A DNA stretch of 62,347 nt from an uncultured Acidimicrobiaceae bacterium (GTDB lineage Bacteria > Actinomycetota > Acidimicrobiia > Spongiisociales > UBA5794), in assembly GCA_947258985.1 (NCBI GenBank), contig CAMYKI010000018.1, positions 1 through 62,347 of the forward strand, in the 5' to 3' direction. The notes under the pieces were generated by a model. It made no database searches and was not told the origin of the DNA. It saw nothing but the letters and a program-made list of their open reading frames with translations. The position numbers and the translations under genes were made by a program. Positions 1-7,120 of this stretch are shown here, in pieces (position 1 is the first letter of the stretch; every line of letters begins with the position of its first letter).

Positions 1-17
1 TTGAGCGCCGAGTGTCG

Positions 18-512
18 TTATGTGTGGAGGCTGGAGCGGTCTGTTGACTTCCGTAGTCCGATCAACCCCAGGGCGACGATTAGAAACCCAAGGACGCAGG
101 CCACTACGGTCATCAGGATGTGCCCGTCGAAGTGGCCGCCCAGGATCTCGCCTGCCGCTATGAAGGAGCCGACGAGCCCGTAGGCCAGCCCAATGATCAG
201 GTTGACGTAACGGTTCATCCGGTCTCTGATCAGCAACGTCACCGCCGCCATCACCACGGGGATGATCACAGTTAACGCCAACCCAAACCCCGCCGCGTCG
301 GTCAGGGCCTCTCCTTCCAACTCGCCCGCCAGCATCTCTTCGACCGCTCCCGGCGCGAACACGGACAACAGCATCGAAGTCGACAGGGCGACCGCCACAG
401 CCACCCAAAGCACCGCAACCCGCGTTCTGAACGAAAGAGCGCTCAGGGCTTCCCCCTCTGCCGACACGAGGTCGGCGACTTTCAACTCAGGCCGACTCTT
501 CTCCTCCGTCAT
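18..512 (-). CDS. Four-helix membrane protein, DUF6326-like
   Basis: This is a 164-residue integral membrane protein. An approximately 30-residue charged cytoplasmic N-terminus is followed by four hydrophobic segments near residues 31-53, 72-94, 100-120 and 128-150. The pattern, with a short Glu-rich stretch after helix 1 and an R-x-x-R-x-x-N motif (RMNRYVN) before helix 3, resembles the small DUF6326-type membrane family, whose function is unknown. The start was chosen at 512 because an AGGGAGG ribosome-binding site lies a few bases upstream. An in-frame ATG further out, at 566, adds 18 residues that do not look like protein. The gene stands alone. Family assignment is from memory of the pattern and is tentative. 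Confidence 0.75.
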   Translation of the reverse strand: MTEEKSRPELKVADLVSAEGEALSALSFRTRVAVLWVAVAVALSTSMLLSVFAPGAVEEMLAGELEGEALTDAAGFGLALTVIIPVVMAAVTLLIRDRMNRYVNLIIGLAYGLVGSFIAAGEILGGHFDGHILMTVVACVLGFLIVALGLIGLRKSTDRSSLHT

Positions 513-721
513 TGTGGCCTCCCTAGAGCAGCCCAACGACAGACCGCTCCACACTCCATCAGACACCCGGATTCGCTAGAGATCAAGCTTGAGAATCACA
601 GAACCCCCACCCATCACCGATAATCGAACGCGGGCAAGCGGCACTGCGACCCTGCTCAGATATACCGTCTACTGCCGCTCTCAGCACGCACCACAACTTT
701 TCGCGCTCCCGTTTATGGCTA

Positions 722-751
722 TTGACGATGCTTAACAATATTTGATATTAC
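722..751 (+). promoter_or_regulatory. Possible promoter of the 0.77-1.12 kb transcript
   Basis: TTGACG at 722-727 and TATTAC at 746-751 are 18 bp apart in a locally AT-rich stretch that contrasts with the GC-rich surroundings. It would drive the structured region ending at the terminator at 1092-1124. Assigned by eye only. Confidence 0.3.
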
Positions 752-770
752 ACAGTCATGGATCAAGTCA

Positions 771-1124
771 CGGCAGCACCCGGGAACCACGACAGCCGTC
801 CTCCAGTTGTGGAATCAGCGCCTCCCCCGGGTGCTGCCGCGAACGGGAGCGGTCGCCGACCTGCTGAGGCTCGCCACCGCCGCACAGCGCGGCCGCTCCC
901 TGCGCCGCCCCACCCACCTCCACGTGCTCGTGAGGTCCAATCTGGTCCATGCCCGTCTCGGCCAGGTCTTCGTTAGGACCAAGATCCCACAACTGACGAC
1001 GATCCAGGTGAGGCTGCTTCCCCCCGATCTCCGAAGGGCACACCCATCATTGAGTCAACTAATGCCGGATTCGGCCTAACATTTCGGCCTCGCCCGGCGG
1101 TAAACGCGGGCTTTCTTCTTTTTT
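771..1124 (+). ncRNA. Possible structured non-coding RNA
   Basis: About 350 bases between the membrane protein and the transglycosylase lack a convincing protein gene. The open frames here are Arg/Pro/His-rich and family-less. Visible structure: a perfect 14-bp inverted repeat (771-784 with 826-839) encloses a smaller CCAC/GTGG stem (787-790 with 809-812). A promoter-like sequence precedes it and a rho-independent-type terminator ends it. Motifs of RNase P RNA, tmRNA or SRP RNA were looked for and not found. An alternative is a short unrecognised protein at 807-1079 whose stop lies just before the terminator. Confidence 0.3.
1092..1124 (+). terminator. Rho-independent-type terminator
   Basis: GCCCG (1092-1096) and CGGGC (1107-1111) can form a stem with a 10-nt loop. 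A T-rich run (TTTCTTCTTTTTT) at 1112-1124 follows directly. It faces rightward and so ends a transcript coming from the 0.75-1.09 kb region. Confidence 0.6.
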
Positions 1125-1179
1125 GGCGACAGTTGCCGACTGGAACCAACTCCGAATCAATCAGACGAACGCGTGCAGC

Positions 1180-1677
1180 ATGAAACAGACAATCAGAACA
1201 CTCATCGTGGCAGCGGTCCTTGCCGCCACCCCGACCGCCGGCATGGCGGCGATCCAACCCGACGAGATGGTCGAGGCTCTCGATGCCTACCGGCTGGCGG
1301 TAACAGAAGCCAGGAACCTCGAGCAGCAGGAACTGCTTGCCGAGCTACGCCGCATCAACGGGTCCTATGACAACGGCGAATTCAGATGGGAAGTGGAACG
1401 CTGGCGACCCGTCGTCGAGAGCTACTTCCCCGGCGACCGGGTGGACTGGGCGCTGCGCATCATCGAATGCGAATCGAAGGGTGAACCGGCCGCCAAGAAC
1501 CCTCGCAGCACCGCCAGCGGCCTTTTCCAGCATCTGGCCTCCCTGTGGGATGATCGGGCGGTGGCGGCAGGCTGGGCACAAGCCGACGTTTTTGACCCGG
1601 TTGCCAATATCGCAGTAGCTGCCTGGCTTCTCGACAACGGAGGCCCGGGCCATTGGGTCTGCAAGGCCCGGACCTAG
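1180..1677 (+). CDS. Secreted lytic-transglycosylase-like protein
   Basis: This 165-residue exported protein is probably a peptidoglycan lytic transglycosylase with a lysozyme-like fold. Residues 1-22 form a signal peptide (basic MKQT, a hydrophobic core, then an AGMAA cleavage region). Residues 30-75 look helical and polar. The C-terminal half carries ALRIIECESKG, where Glu98 of the C-E-S motif matches the catalytic Glu of this fold, followed by SGLFQH and a W-L-L-D-N-G-G-P-G-H-W ending typical of these enzymes. An in-frame start at 1123 would put 19 polar residues before the signal peptide, so 1180 was preferred; no clear ribosome-binding site decides it. Substrate specificity cannot be judged. 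Confidence 0.75.
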   Translation: MKQTIRTLIVAAVLAATPTAGMAAIQPDEMVEALDAYRLAVTEARNLEQQELLAELRRINGSYDNGEFRWEVERWRPVVESYFPGDRVDWALRIIECESKGEPAAKNPRSTASGLFQHLASLWDDRAVAAGWAQADVFDPVANIAVAAWLLDNGGPGHWVCKART

Positions 1678-1702
1678 TTTCAGGACGATCCGCCCGACCT
1701 GA

Positions 1703-1708
1703 TACGGT
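1703..1708 (+). promoter_or_regulatory. -10 box for leaderless sirtuin transcript
   Basis: TACGGT sits exactly 6 nt before the ATG at 1715, so the transcript would begin at or next to the start codon. The intervening AGGAAG could also act as a ribosome-binding site on a longer transcript. Confidence 0.45.
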
Positions 1709-1714
1709 AGGAAG

Positions 1715-2470
1715 ATGAGCCAGGATCTCGCCTATGCCGCTCGCCTGCTTCTCGATGCGCAACGCATCATGGTGTTCACCGGAGCCGGGATTTCAACTGA
1801 ATCCGGCATCCCCGATTTCCGCGGAACAGACGGTATCTGGACAAAACTGTCCCCGGAAGACTTCATGATCGACCGATACGTGTCAGACCGCACCGTTCGC
1901 ACTCGAGCCTGGGCGACCCGCTTTCCCAAGATGTTCGGCGACGCCCAGCCAAACGGTGCCCACGAGGCCGTAGTCGACCTCTGGAAGGCTGGAAAACTGA
2001 TTGGGTGCGTGACCCAGAACATCGACGGTCTCCACCAGGCCGCCGGTCTACCCCAGGACCAGATCGCCGAACTGCATGGAAACTCCGACGGCATCGCTTG
2101 CTTGCGATGCGGTGCACCTCATGATCCAGCCGAGATCGAGCAGCGATGGGTCGACGGCGACGTCGACCCACAATGCGATCACTGCGGAGGCATCCTCAAA
2201 TCGACGATCGTGTTCTTCGGGGAGGTACTGCCCCACTCCGAGATCGAACGGGCTAACCATTGGGCGGCTCAGGCCGATGCAGTCATTGCCGTGGGCTCCT
2301 CGCTGTCCGTGTATCCGGCGGCGTACATCCCTCTCGAGATCGCATCTCGCGGCGATACCTTCGTCATCATCAACAACGGTCCAACCGACCTCGATACCGT
2401 CGCCTCGATTCGCCTAGAGGGCATGGCCGCAACTCTGCTGCCACAACTGGTAGGCGCCATCACCGCCTGA
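1715..2470 (+). CDS. NAD-dependent protein deacylase (Sir2 family)
   Basis: This 251-residue cytoplasmic sirtuin removes acyl groups from lysine using NAD+. Diagnostic motifs appear in order: GAGISTESGIPDFRG near residues 23-37, TQNIDGLHQAAG near 97-108 with Asn/Asp for NAD, the catalytic His in ELHGN near residue 121, a zinc site of two Cys pairs (CLRC and CDHCGG), then GSSLSVYPA and INNGPTD. All key residues are present and the length is normal. A second sirtuin lies at 35.8-36.6 kb. The next gene starts 45 bp downstream on the same strand. Its targets are unknown; acyl-CoA-metabolism enzymes are the usual suggestion for bacteria. Confidence 0.93.
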   Translation: MSQDLAYAARLLLDAQRIMVFTGAGISTESGIPDFRGTDGIWTKLSPEDFMIDRYVSDRTVRTRAWATRFPKMFGDAQPNGAHEAVVDLWKAGKLIGCVTQNIDGLHQAAGLPQDQIAELHGNSDGIACLRCGAPHDPAEIEQRWVDGDVDPQCDHCGGILKSTIVFFGEVLPHSEIERANHWAAQADAVIAVGSSLSVYPAAYIPLEIASRGDTFVIINNGPTDLDTVASIRLEGMAATLLPQLVGAITA

Positions 2471-2515
2471 CCCACGGCATTGCGGCGCCCGCCGGTCGCT
2501 ACGGTGGGTCTGCAT

Positions 2516-3649
2516 ATGGACCCGTACCGACGAATGCTCCTGGCTGCCAGGGCTCGAATCACAGAGATCGAACCCGACGACGTCGATCTCGACAGACAGG
2601 TTGTGGTCGACCTTCGCGAGCCTTATGAACTTGCGGTAGGTGTGCTTCCGGGGGCCCATCCAATACCGCTGCGCGACGTGACCGATCGAATCGGGTTCGT
2701 GGCGACCCCCGACTCGTCGATCGTCCTCTATTGCGCGGTGGGCGAACGGTCGGCCATTGGCGCCGCAATCCTCGAAGACCACGGGTACACGAGTGTCGCC
2801 TCTCTTGCGGGTGGGATAAAGCGTTGGATGGCTGAGGAGCGCGACACCGTTGCGAAGACCGCTCTCACCCCGGAACAGCGTCACCGATATGCGCGCCACA
2901 TCGTTCTACCCCAGGTAGGAGCGACCGGCCAGCAACGTTTGCTGGATTCCAGCATCGCCGTGATTGGTGCGGGAGGGCTCGGGTCTCCGGCGATCATGTA
3001 TCTCGCTGCGGCCGGTGTCGGGACCATCGGCATAGTCGATGATGATGCCGTGGAAGTCTCGAATCTACAACGGCAGATCCTGCACAGGTCTGCCAACGTC
3101 GGGAACCCCAAGACCGAATCCGCTGCTCAGGCTGCAGCCGGGCTCAACCCCGAGACGAATCTCCGCACCCACCAGGTACGCCTCTCCGCCGCCAATGCCG
3201 AAGAGATATTGGGTGACTACGACGTCGTAATCGATGGAACCGACAATCTGCCGACCCGGTATCTGCTCAACGACGCTGCCGTCCGACTGCGCATTCCTGT
3301 CGTCCACGGATCTGTGTTTCGGTTCGAGGGCCAGGTATCAGTGTTCAATCCCTACATTGGTCCCTGCTACCGCTGCCTCTTCCCCGAGCCGCCACCGGCA
3401 GATCTTACGCCGACGTGTGCAGAGGCCGGCGTCTTCGGGGTTGTCCCCGGCGTTATCGGCACGATGCAGGCGACGGAAGCGCTCAAGCTCATCCTGGGCG
3501 TCGGCTCGCCGCTGGTGGGTCGGCTGGTCACATACGATGCTCTCGAGCAAGACACCCACACGGTCCGGTTCGATAGGGATCCTGCGTGTGCATCATGTGG
3601 CGATCCGGACCGACCACCAGAGCTACGGGACGAAGCCGAATATTGCTGA
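2516..3649 (+). CDS. Rhodanese-ThiF/MoeB fusion (sulfur-carrier adenylyltransferase)
   Basis: This 377-residue two-domain protein activates the C-terminus of a ubiquitin-like sulfur carrier (MoaD, ThiS or CysO type) by adenylation and can supply sulfur. Residues 15-105 are a rhodanese domain with DLREPYE and an active-site loop YCAVGERS (Cys73). Residues ~120-377 form a ThiF/MoeB domain: RYARHIVLPQVG, the nucleotide loop GAGGLGSP, DxDxVExSNLQRQ, a zinc site (CYRC and CASC) and PTCAEAGVFG containing the likely catalytic Cys. In MoeZ and MOCS3 the rhodanese is C-terminal; here it is N-terminal. The start is the ATG before DPYRRML. The TTG at 2480 would add 12 residues unlike the family. Confidence 0.88.
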   Translation: MDPYRRMLLAARARITEIEPDDVDLDRQVVVDLREPYELAVGVLPGAHPIPLRDVTDRIGFVATPDSSIVLYCAVGERSAIGAAILEDHGYTSVASLAGGIKRWMAEERDTVAKTALTPEQRHRYARHIVLPQVGATGQQRLLDSSIAVIGAGGLGSPAIMYLAAAGVGTIGIVDDDAVEVSNLQRQILHRSANVGNPKTESAAQAAAGLNPETNLRTHQVRLSAANAEEILGDYDVVIDGTDNLPTRYLLNDAAVRLRIPVVHGSVFRFEGQVSVFNPYIGPCYRCLFPEPPPADLTPTCAEAGVFGVVPGVIGTMQATEALKLILGVGSPLVGRLVTYDALEQDTHTVRFDRDPACASCGDPDRPPELRDEAEYC

Positions 3650-3653
3650 TCGA

Positions 3654-3692
3654 GATCCTCGTAACACACCCGGCTGCCGGGGTAAGAGGATC
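3654..3692. terminator. Compound hairpin between convergent genes
   Basis: An outer 7-bp repeat (GATCCTC at 3654-3660, GAGGATC at 3686-3692) encloses an inner CCCGG-CTG-CCGGG hairpin at 3669-3681. It lies between two genes that converge, so it may end transcription from both sides. There is no T-run. Confidence 0.45.
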
Positions 3693-3720
3693 GTCGGCGA
3701 ACGCAGGAGAGAGCGATCGG

Positions 3721-4338
3721 TCAATCGACGAACGGTTGGATGCCGTTCCGGACATATACCGCGACGCGAGCTGGTTGCGGCGCAGGTGCCGGTGTCGCTA
3801 CCGGACTTGCCGTTGCCGGTGCATCGGCGATCGGCTGTTGATCGGCCGTGGTCGGTACCTCTTCGGAGTAGGGCAGAGGCTCTTCGTCGGAGCCGTCACC
3901 GCGCGCCTTCATGAAGACCACCGTAACCCACATCCGGGTCGGGCTTTCCTCTACGACAGCAATCCCAACATGGGTGTAGTCGCCGAGAACGTTGCCGCGA
4001 TGACTGGACGAGGACATAAACGCCGAATGCAATGACGATATTGTTGCCCCGACACCAACATTCTCACCGAGCTTGTCCCAGCTTGCGGTGACAGCTGCCA
4101 GATTCGGGTTGTGGGAAAGCGATCCCTGCGACATCAGATGGTGCGACCACGCCGCAGCATCGTCGACGAGATCGGGATGAGTGGCAACAGGCCCCAGACC
4201 GCTTGCGGCCCGTTCAGAGTTCATCAGGGAGAGCAATTCGCTCTCGGGTGAAGCCGCTGAGGCTGCCGGCGCAAGGGCGCCAATCAGCAGTGTGGTGGTA
4301 AGAAGGACAGATGCAAATCTCTTGGCCAGCGCAGCCAT
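3721..4338 (-). CDS. Secreted CAP-domain (SCP/PR-1) protein
   Basis: This 205-residue exported protein has a signal peptide at residues 1-28 (ends ASAA) and a CAP domain at ~30-145. Family marks are LLSLMNSERAASGL at its start, the metal-site-type His in AAWSHHLM, GENVG, and SSSHRGNVLGDYTHVGIAV near the end of the domain. The tail from ~150 is rich in Pro, Ala and Thr and ends in a short segment with hydrophobic residues. Bacterial CAP proteins are secreted and mostly uncharacterised; cell-wall or stress roles are proposed. The gene is monocistronic, converging on the ThiF-like gene. Confidence 0.85.
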   Translation of the reverse strand: MAALAKRFASVLLTTTLLIGALAPAASAASPESELLSLMNSERAASGLGPVATHPDLVDDAAAWSHHLMSQGSLSHNPNLAAVTASWDKLGENVGVGATISSLHSAFMSSSSHRGNVLGDYTHVGIAVVEESPTRMWVTVVFMKARGDGSDEEPLPYSEEVPTTADQQPIADAPATASPVATPAPAPQPARVAVYVRNGIQPFVD

Positions 4339-4431
4339 AAACCGGGTCCCCTACATTGCGTGGTATCTGTAAACACGCTCCGTATCGGTGGATTTCCGAC
4401 CTGGCTTGAGGAATCAATTCACGATCGACCG

Positions 4432-4450
4432 AAAAAAGCCCACTTTGGGC
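4432..4450 (-). terminator. Terminator-like hairpin, minus strand
   Basis: On the minus strand a GCCCA-AAG-TGGGC hairpin (4438-4450) is followed by six T (4437-4432). No minus-strand gene is recognised upstream (4451-4680), so either an antisense or non-coding transcript ends here or it is a relic of inserted DNA. Confidence 0.45.
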
Positions 4451-4458
4451 AGGGACCT

Positions 4459-4505
4459 TCGCCCCTAGAGACCACGCATCGAACCAACTACCGCGCCTCA
4501 GCACC
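4459..4505 (+). repeat. 47-bp direct repeat, left copy
   Basis: This copy is identical over 47 bases and in the same orientation as 11656-11702. The other copy overlaps the 3' end of a serine-recombinase remnant. This copy lies in the gene-free stretch 4339-4687 between the CAP protein and the hydrolase, where no other gene was recognised. Confidence 0.9.
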
Positions 4506-4687
4506 GCTTCTCGAAACTCACCGGCGGCGAGAGGCTGGTGGTGCCGTTTCTCGTTGACCTTGTCTAGGTGCTTGCGGGTGCCAGGTCCTTGGACCCGCTC
4601 TGACACCGGGCAACGGAAGCCGACACCTGGTTGCAGGGTATATGGTTGAAGCGTGGGGAAAGGGGAGCTTGCGATTGGAGGCAAGCG

Positions 4688-6271
4688 ATGACTTTCGAGA
4701 GACCGGCTTCCACCATCGTCGGCCGAACCCTGGTGATTGCCTTGGCGCTTCTGATGGTCACATCGACGGGGTGCGGGCCTTCAGCCTCGGAGCCAACCGC
4801 CACCACCGGCCCAGCGACTACGGCCGCTGCGGCAACCACAGCCGCAACGACGACAACAGTGGCTGCACCCGACACCACCACTCCGACGAGACCGCCTTCA
4901 ACCTTGGTGTGGGAGCCGTGCGGGGTCGCCGAGTGTGCGACGTTGACGGTTCCGCTCGATCATGATGTCCCGTCGCAAGGCACGATTGATCTGGCGGTGG
5001 CGCGGCGGCCCGCGCAACGACCGGAGGAACGGATCGGGGTGTTGCTGTATAACCCGGGCGGACCGGGAGTTCCGGGTGTGCCCATGGTCACAGACTGGGC
5101 TGGGGACCAGTTCAGTTGGGCGTTGTTGGACAGGTTTGACGTTGTGTCGTGGGATCCGCGGGGTGTCAGCGAGGGAGCCGCCGTGGATTGCGTCGACGAC
5201 CCTGAGGAACTGCTGTCACATGATCCGACTCCCGAGACCGTCGAGGAGGCGGCACTGATCGACGCGGCAATCGGCGAGTTCGCCGCTGGGTGTGCCGAAC
5301 GGTCGGGTGATCTGTTGCCGTACTTGTCAACGGTGTCGACCGCTCGGGACATGGACCTTCTCAGGGAGGCGTTGGGTGAAGAGCAGATCAGCTATCTGGG
5401 CGTGTCCTGGGGAACCGCGCTTGGATCGATTTACGCCACGCTTTTCCCGGAGCGGGTCCGAGCCATGGTCCTCGACAGCGCGTTTGACCTCAGTGCCCCA
5501 TTGGCCGACCTGATAGTGCCGAGGGTCGAAGCGGAGGAGCGGGCGCTGAACCTGATGCTCGAACAGTGCGCCGCTGACAGCGCTTGTCCGTTCCACAACG
5601 ATGGGAACCCTTTCGCCGCATTCGACCAGCTGCTGGCCCGCCTCGACACGGACCCGCTCGTCGTGGATGACACCGAGGTGGGCCTTGGTCACGCTCGCTC
5701 TGCCTTGTTCTTTGGCCTCGTGTACGAGGAACATCGGATATGGGCAGAATGGTCGGATCTGACCCGGGCCCTTGCCGAGGCCCAGGACGGAAACGGTCGC
5801 CGGCTGCGCGACCTCGGCGGCCTGAACGCTGGAATCGAAAGTCAATTCGCGATCGAGTGCCTTGACTGGCCGCGGGACGCCTGGGAGCCATCCCAGTCGA
5901 CCGTCGACGCGGTACTCGCAGCTGCTCCCCGGCTTGGTCCGTTATACGCCGAAAGCCCCTTCGTTTGTGGCTTCTGGCCCGCTGAACCCGACCCGCCCCC
6001 ACCCCTCACCGCTGCCGATGCCGGGCCCATCCAGGTGATCGGCTCCACCGGTGACATTGCCACCCCGCTGCAAGCGAGCCGCGACCTCACCGACCACCTC
6101 GACGAAGGCGTGCTGCTCATCGTCGAAGCCAACAACCACGGCGGATACTTCATCGACCCCGACAACCTATGCGTCATAGAGACCATCGACCGCTACCTCA
6201 CCGACCTCGAAATCCCCGCCAACGAATCCCACTGCATCCTTGGCGACCCACAACTCCAGCCACCCGGTTGA
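4688..6271 (+). CDS. Lipoprotein alpha/beta hydrolase, tripeptidyl-aminopeptidase-like
   Basis: This 527-residue exported hydrolase is related to the actinobacterial proline-iminopeptidase/tripeptidyl aminopeptidase family. Residues 1-30 form a lipoprotein signal ending in the lipobox-like TSTGC, followed by a Thr/Ala linker to ~75. The hydrolase domain shows YNPGGPGVPG (oxyanion region), DVVSWDPRGVS, the nucleophile elbow GVSWGTALG, ERVRAMVLDSAFD, and a C-terminal part with an acid in STGDIATP and the His in NNHGGYF. Paired Cys residues fit an exported protein. A GGAGG ribosome-binding site 6 nt before 4688 fixes the start. It probably trims peptides outside the membrane. It is the first gene inside the repeat-bounded block. 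Confidence 0.85.
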   Translation: MTFERPASTIVGRTLVIALALLMVTSTGCGPSASEPTATTGPATTAAAATTAATTTTVAAPDTTTPTRPPSTLVWEPCGVAECATLTVPLDHDVPSQGTIDLAVARRPAQRPEERIGVLLYNPGGPGVPGVPMVTDWAGDQFSWALLDRFDVVSWDPRGVSEGAAVDCVDDPEELLSHDPTPETVEEAALIDAAIGEFAAGCAERSGDLLPYLSTVSTARDMDLLREALGEEQISYLGVSWGTALGSIYATLFPERVRAMVLDSAFDLSAPLADLIVPRVEAEERALNLMLEQCAADSACPFHNDGNPFAAFDQLLARLDTDPLVVDDTEVGLGHARSALFFGLVYEEHRIWAEWSDLTRALAEAQDGNGRRLRDLGGLNAGIESQFAIECLDWPRDAWEPSQSTVDAVLAAAPRLGPLYAESPFVCGFWPAEPDPPPPLTAADAGPIQVIGSTGDIATPLQASRDLTDHLDEGVLLIVEANNHGGYFIDPDNLCVIETIDRYLTDLEIPANESHCILGDPQLQPPG

Positions 6272-6592
6272 GGCCTAGTGCAGAGATCCAGTCGTCGGGC
6301 GATAACGCACCGATCGCCGATAGCGCCCGTCGGCTCTGAGGCTGCCCGGGCGAAGACTCCGGCGAACTCTTCGAAGAGGGGCCTCAGTACCTTGTTTGAA
6401 ACCTTGCCGCGATTCGAGTTCGTAGTCGGGTTCGCCGCCTAGCCGGGTAGGACCGATCGGGATTGCCGGTTCGGCGTGGAAGGGAGTGCTCGATATCGCT
6501 CTTGGTGAGTACTGATCTGAGCCGCCCGAGCCGAGGCGCTGGCAACCGCCGGGGGGACAACTGGAGTTGGGTCCATTGGCCGCTTGGGTTCG
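6272..6592. other. Gene-free stretch of 321 bases
   Basis: This lies between the hydrolase and the convergent Fur-family gene. No convincing gene, RNA or strong terminator was recognised. Short open frames here lack family features. It may hold decayed sequence. Confidence 0.4.
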
Positions 6593-7039
6593 TTAGGTGT
6601 CATCGGAACGATTTGCTTTCGAACAGTCGGCGCACTCACCGGTGATGACGAGGTCGATGCCGTCGGCGATGAAGTCGTGGTCTTGGAGCAGATGCAACCG
6701 GATCTGACCCACCAACTCCCCGGCGTGGTGCCCGACGGAGCCGCAGGAACGGCAGACGAGGTGGGATTCGTCGTCCGGATGGGCGATCTCCCATCGTGAC
6801 GACTCGTCGATGCCGAAATGGGAACGACGCACCAGGTCGAGTTCCTCGAAGATGGCGAGGGAACGGTAGACAGAGGAACGATCGACAGTGGGGTCGGCCT
6901 CGTTCACCCGTTTGGTGACCTCATCGGCCGTGAGGTGCTCGGTGGCAGAACGCAGCACGGACCAGACGAACCAGCGCGGGCTTGTGAGGCGATAGCCATG
7001 TTCCCGGAGGATTTGACCAACATCGGTGGTTGCGGGCAT
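6593..7039 (-). CDS. Fur-family metal-responsive regulator
   Basis: This 148-residue DNA-binding repressor has an N-terminal winged helix (GYRLTSPRWFVWSVL, TADEVTKRV, DRSSVYRSLAIFEELDLV) and a metal and dimerisation domain with the HLVCRSCG and CADC cysteine pairs of a structural zinc site. His-rich positions near HHAG and HLLQDHDF fit a regulatory metal site. It is divergent from the cobalt transporter, so it probably senses Co, Ni or Zn and controls cbiMQO; the metal is inferred. The start is the Met at 7039, because TACGCT lies 6 nt upstream. An ATG at 7066 would add nine residues. Confidence 0.88.
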   Translation of the reverse strand: MPATTDVGQILREHGYRLTSPRWFVWSVLRSATEHLTADEVTKRVNEADPTVDRSSVYRSLAIFEELDLVRRSHFGIDESSRWEIAHPDDESHLVCRSCGSVGHHAGELVGQIRLHLLQDHDFIADGIDLVITGECADCSKANRSDDT

Positions 7040-7045
7040 GCGACC

Positions 7046-7051
7046 AGCGTA
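7046..7051 (-). promoter_or_regulatory. -10 box for the Fur-family gene
   Basis: On the minus strand TACGCT lies 6 nt before ATG 7039, followed by GGTCGC. The same TACGCTGG arrangement precedes the divergent cbiM start, so both transcripts look leaderless. Confidence 0.5.
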
Positions 7052-7085
7052 CGCATCCAGCACCACGAATGCGACAAGTCAGCAG

Positions 7086-7114
7086 TTGCGACACTTTCGC
7101 AGTAAAGGTACGCT
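7086..7114 (+). promoter_or_regulatory. cbiM promoter with internal palindrome
   Basis: TTGCGA (7086-7091), a 17-bp spacer and TACGCT (7109-7114) lie 6 nt before the ATG at 7121. An inverted repeat TGCGA-N5-TCGCA occupies 7087-7101, overlapping the -35 box and spacer, and is a good candidate operator for the divergent Fur-family regulator. TGCGACA also occurs as a direct repeat just upstream. Confidence 0.5.
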
Positions 7115-7120
7115 GGTTCC

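Noticed and set aside
807..1079. Possible 90-residue protein ending just before a terminator
   Set aside because: Composition is Arg/Leu/Pro-rich with no domain, no ribosome-binding site, and the DNA forms strong inverted repeats instead.
1068..1112. GCCTAAC sequence reminiscent of an integron attC end
   Set aside because: No matching partner site, no integrase and no cassette array nearby.
4214..4684. 156-residue frame antisense to the CAP gene start and repeat
   Set aside because: Overlaps a well-supported gene and a terminator; no protein-like pattern.
6463..6645. Short frame between the hydrolase and the Fur-family gene
   Set aside because: No start signal, no family features and overlap with the regulator's end.
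7060..7120. Cobalamin riboswitch upstream of cbiM
   Set aside because: The gap is too short and the mRNA seems leaderless; no B12-box sequence seen.
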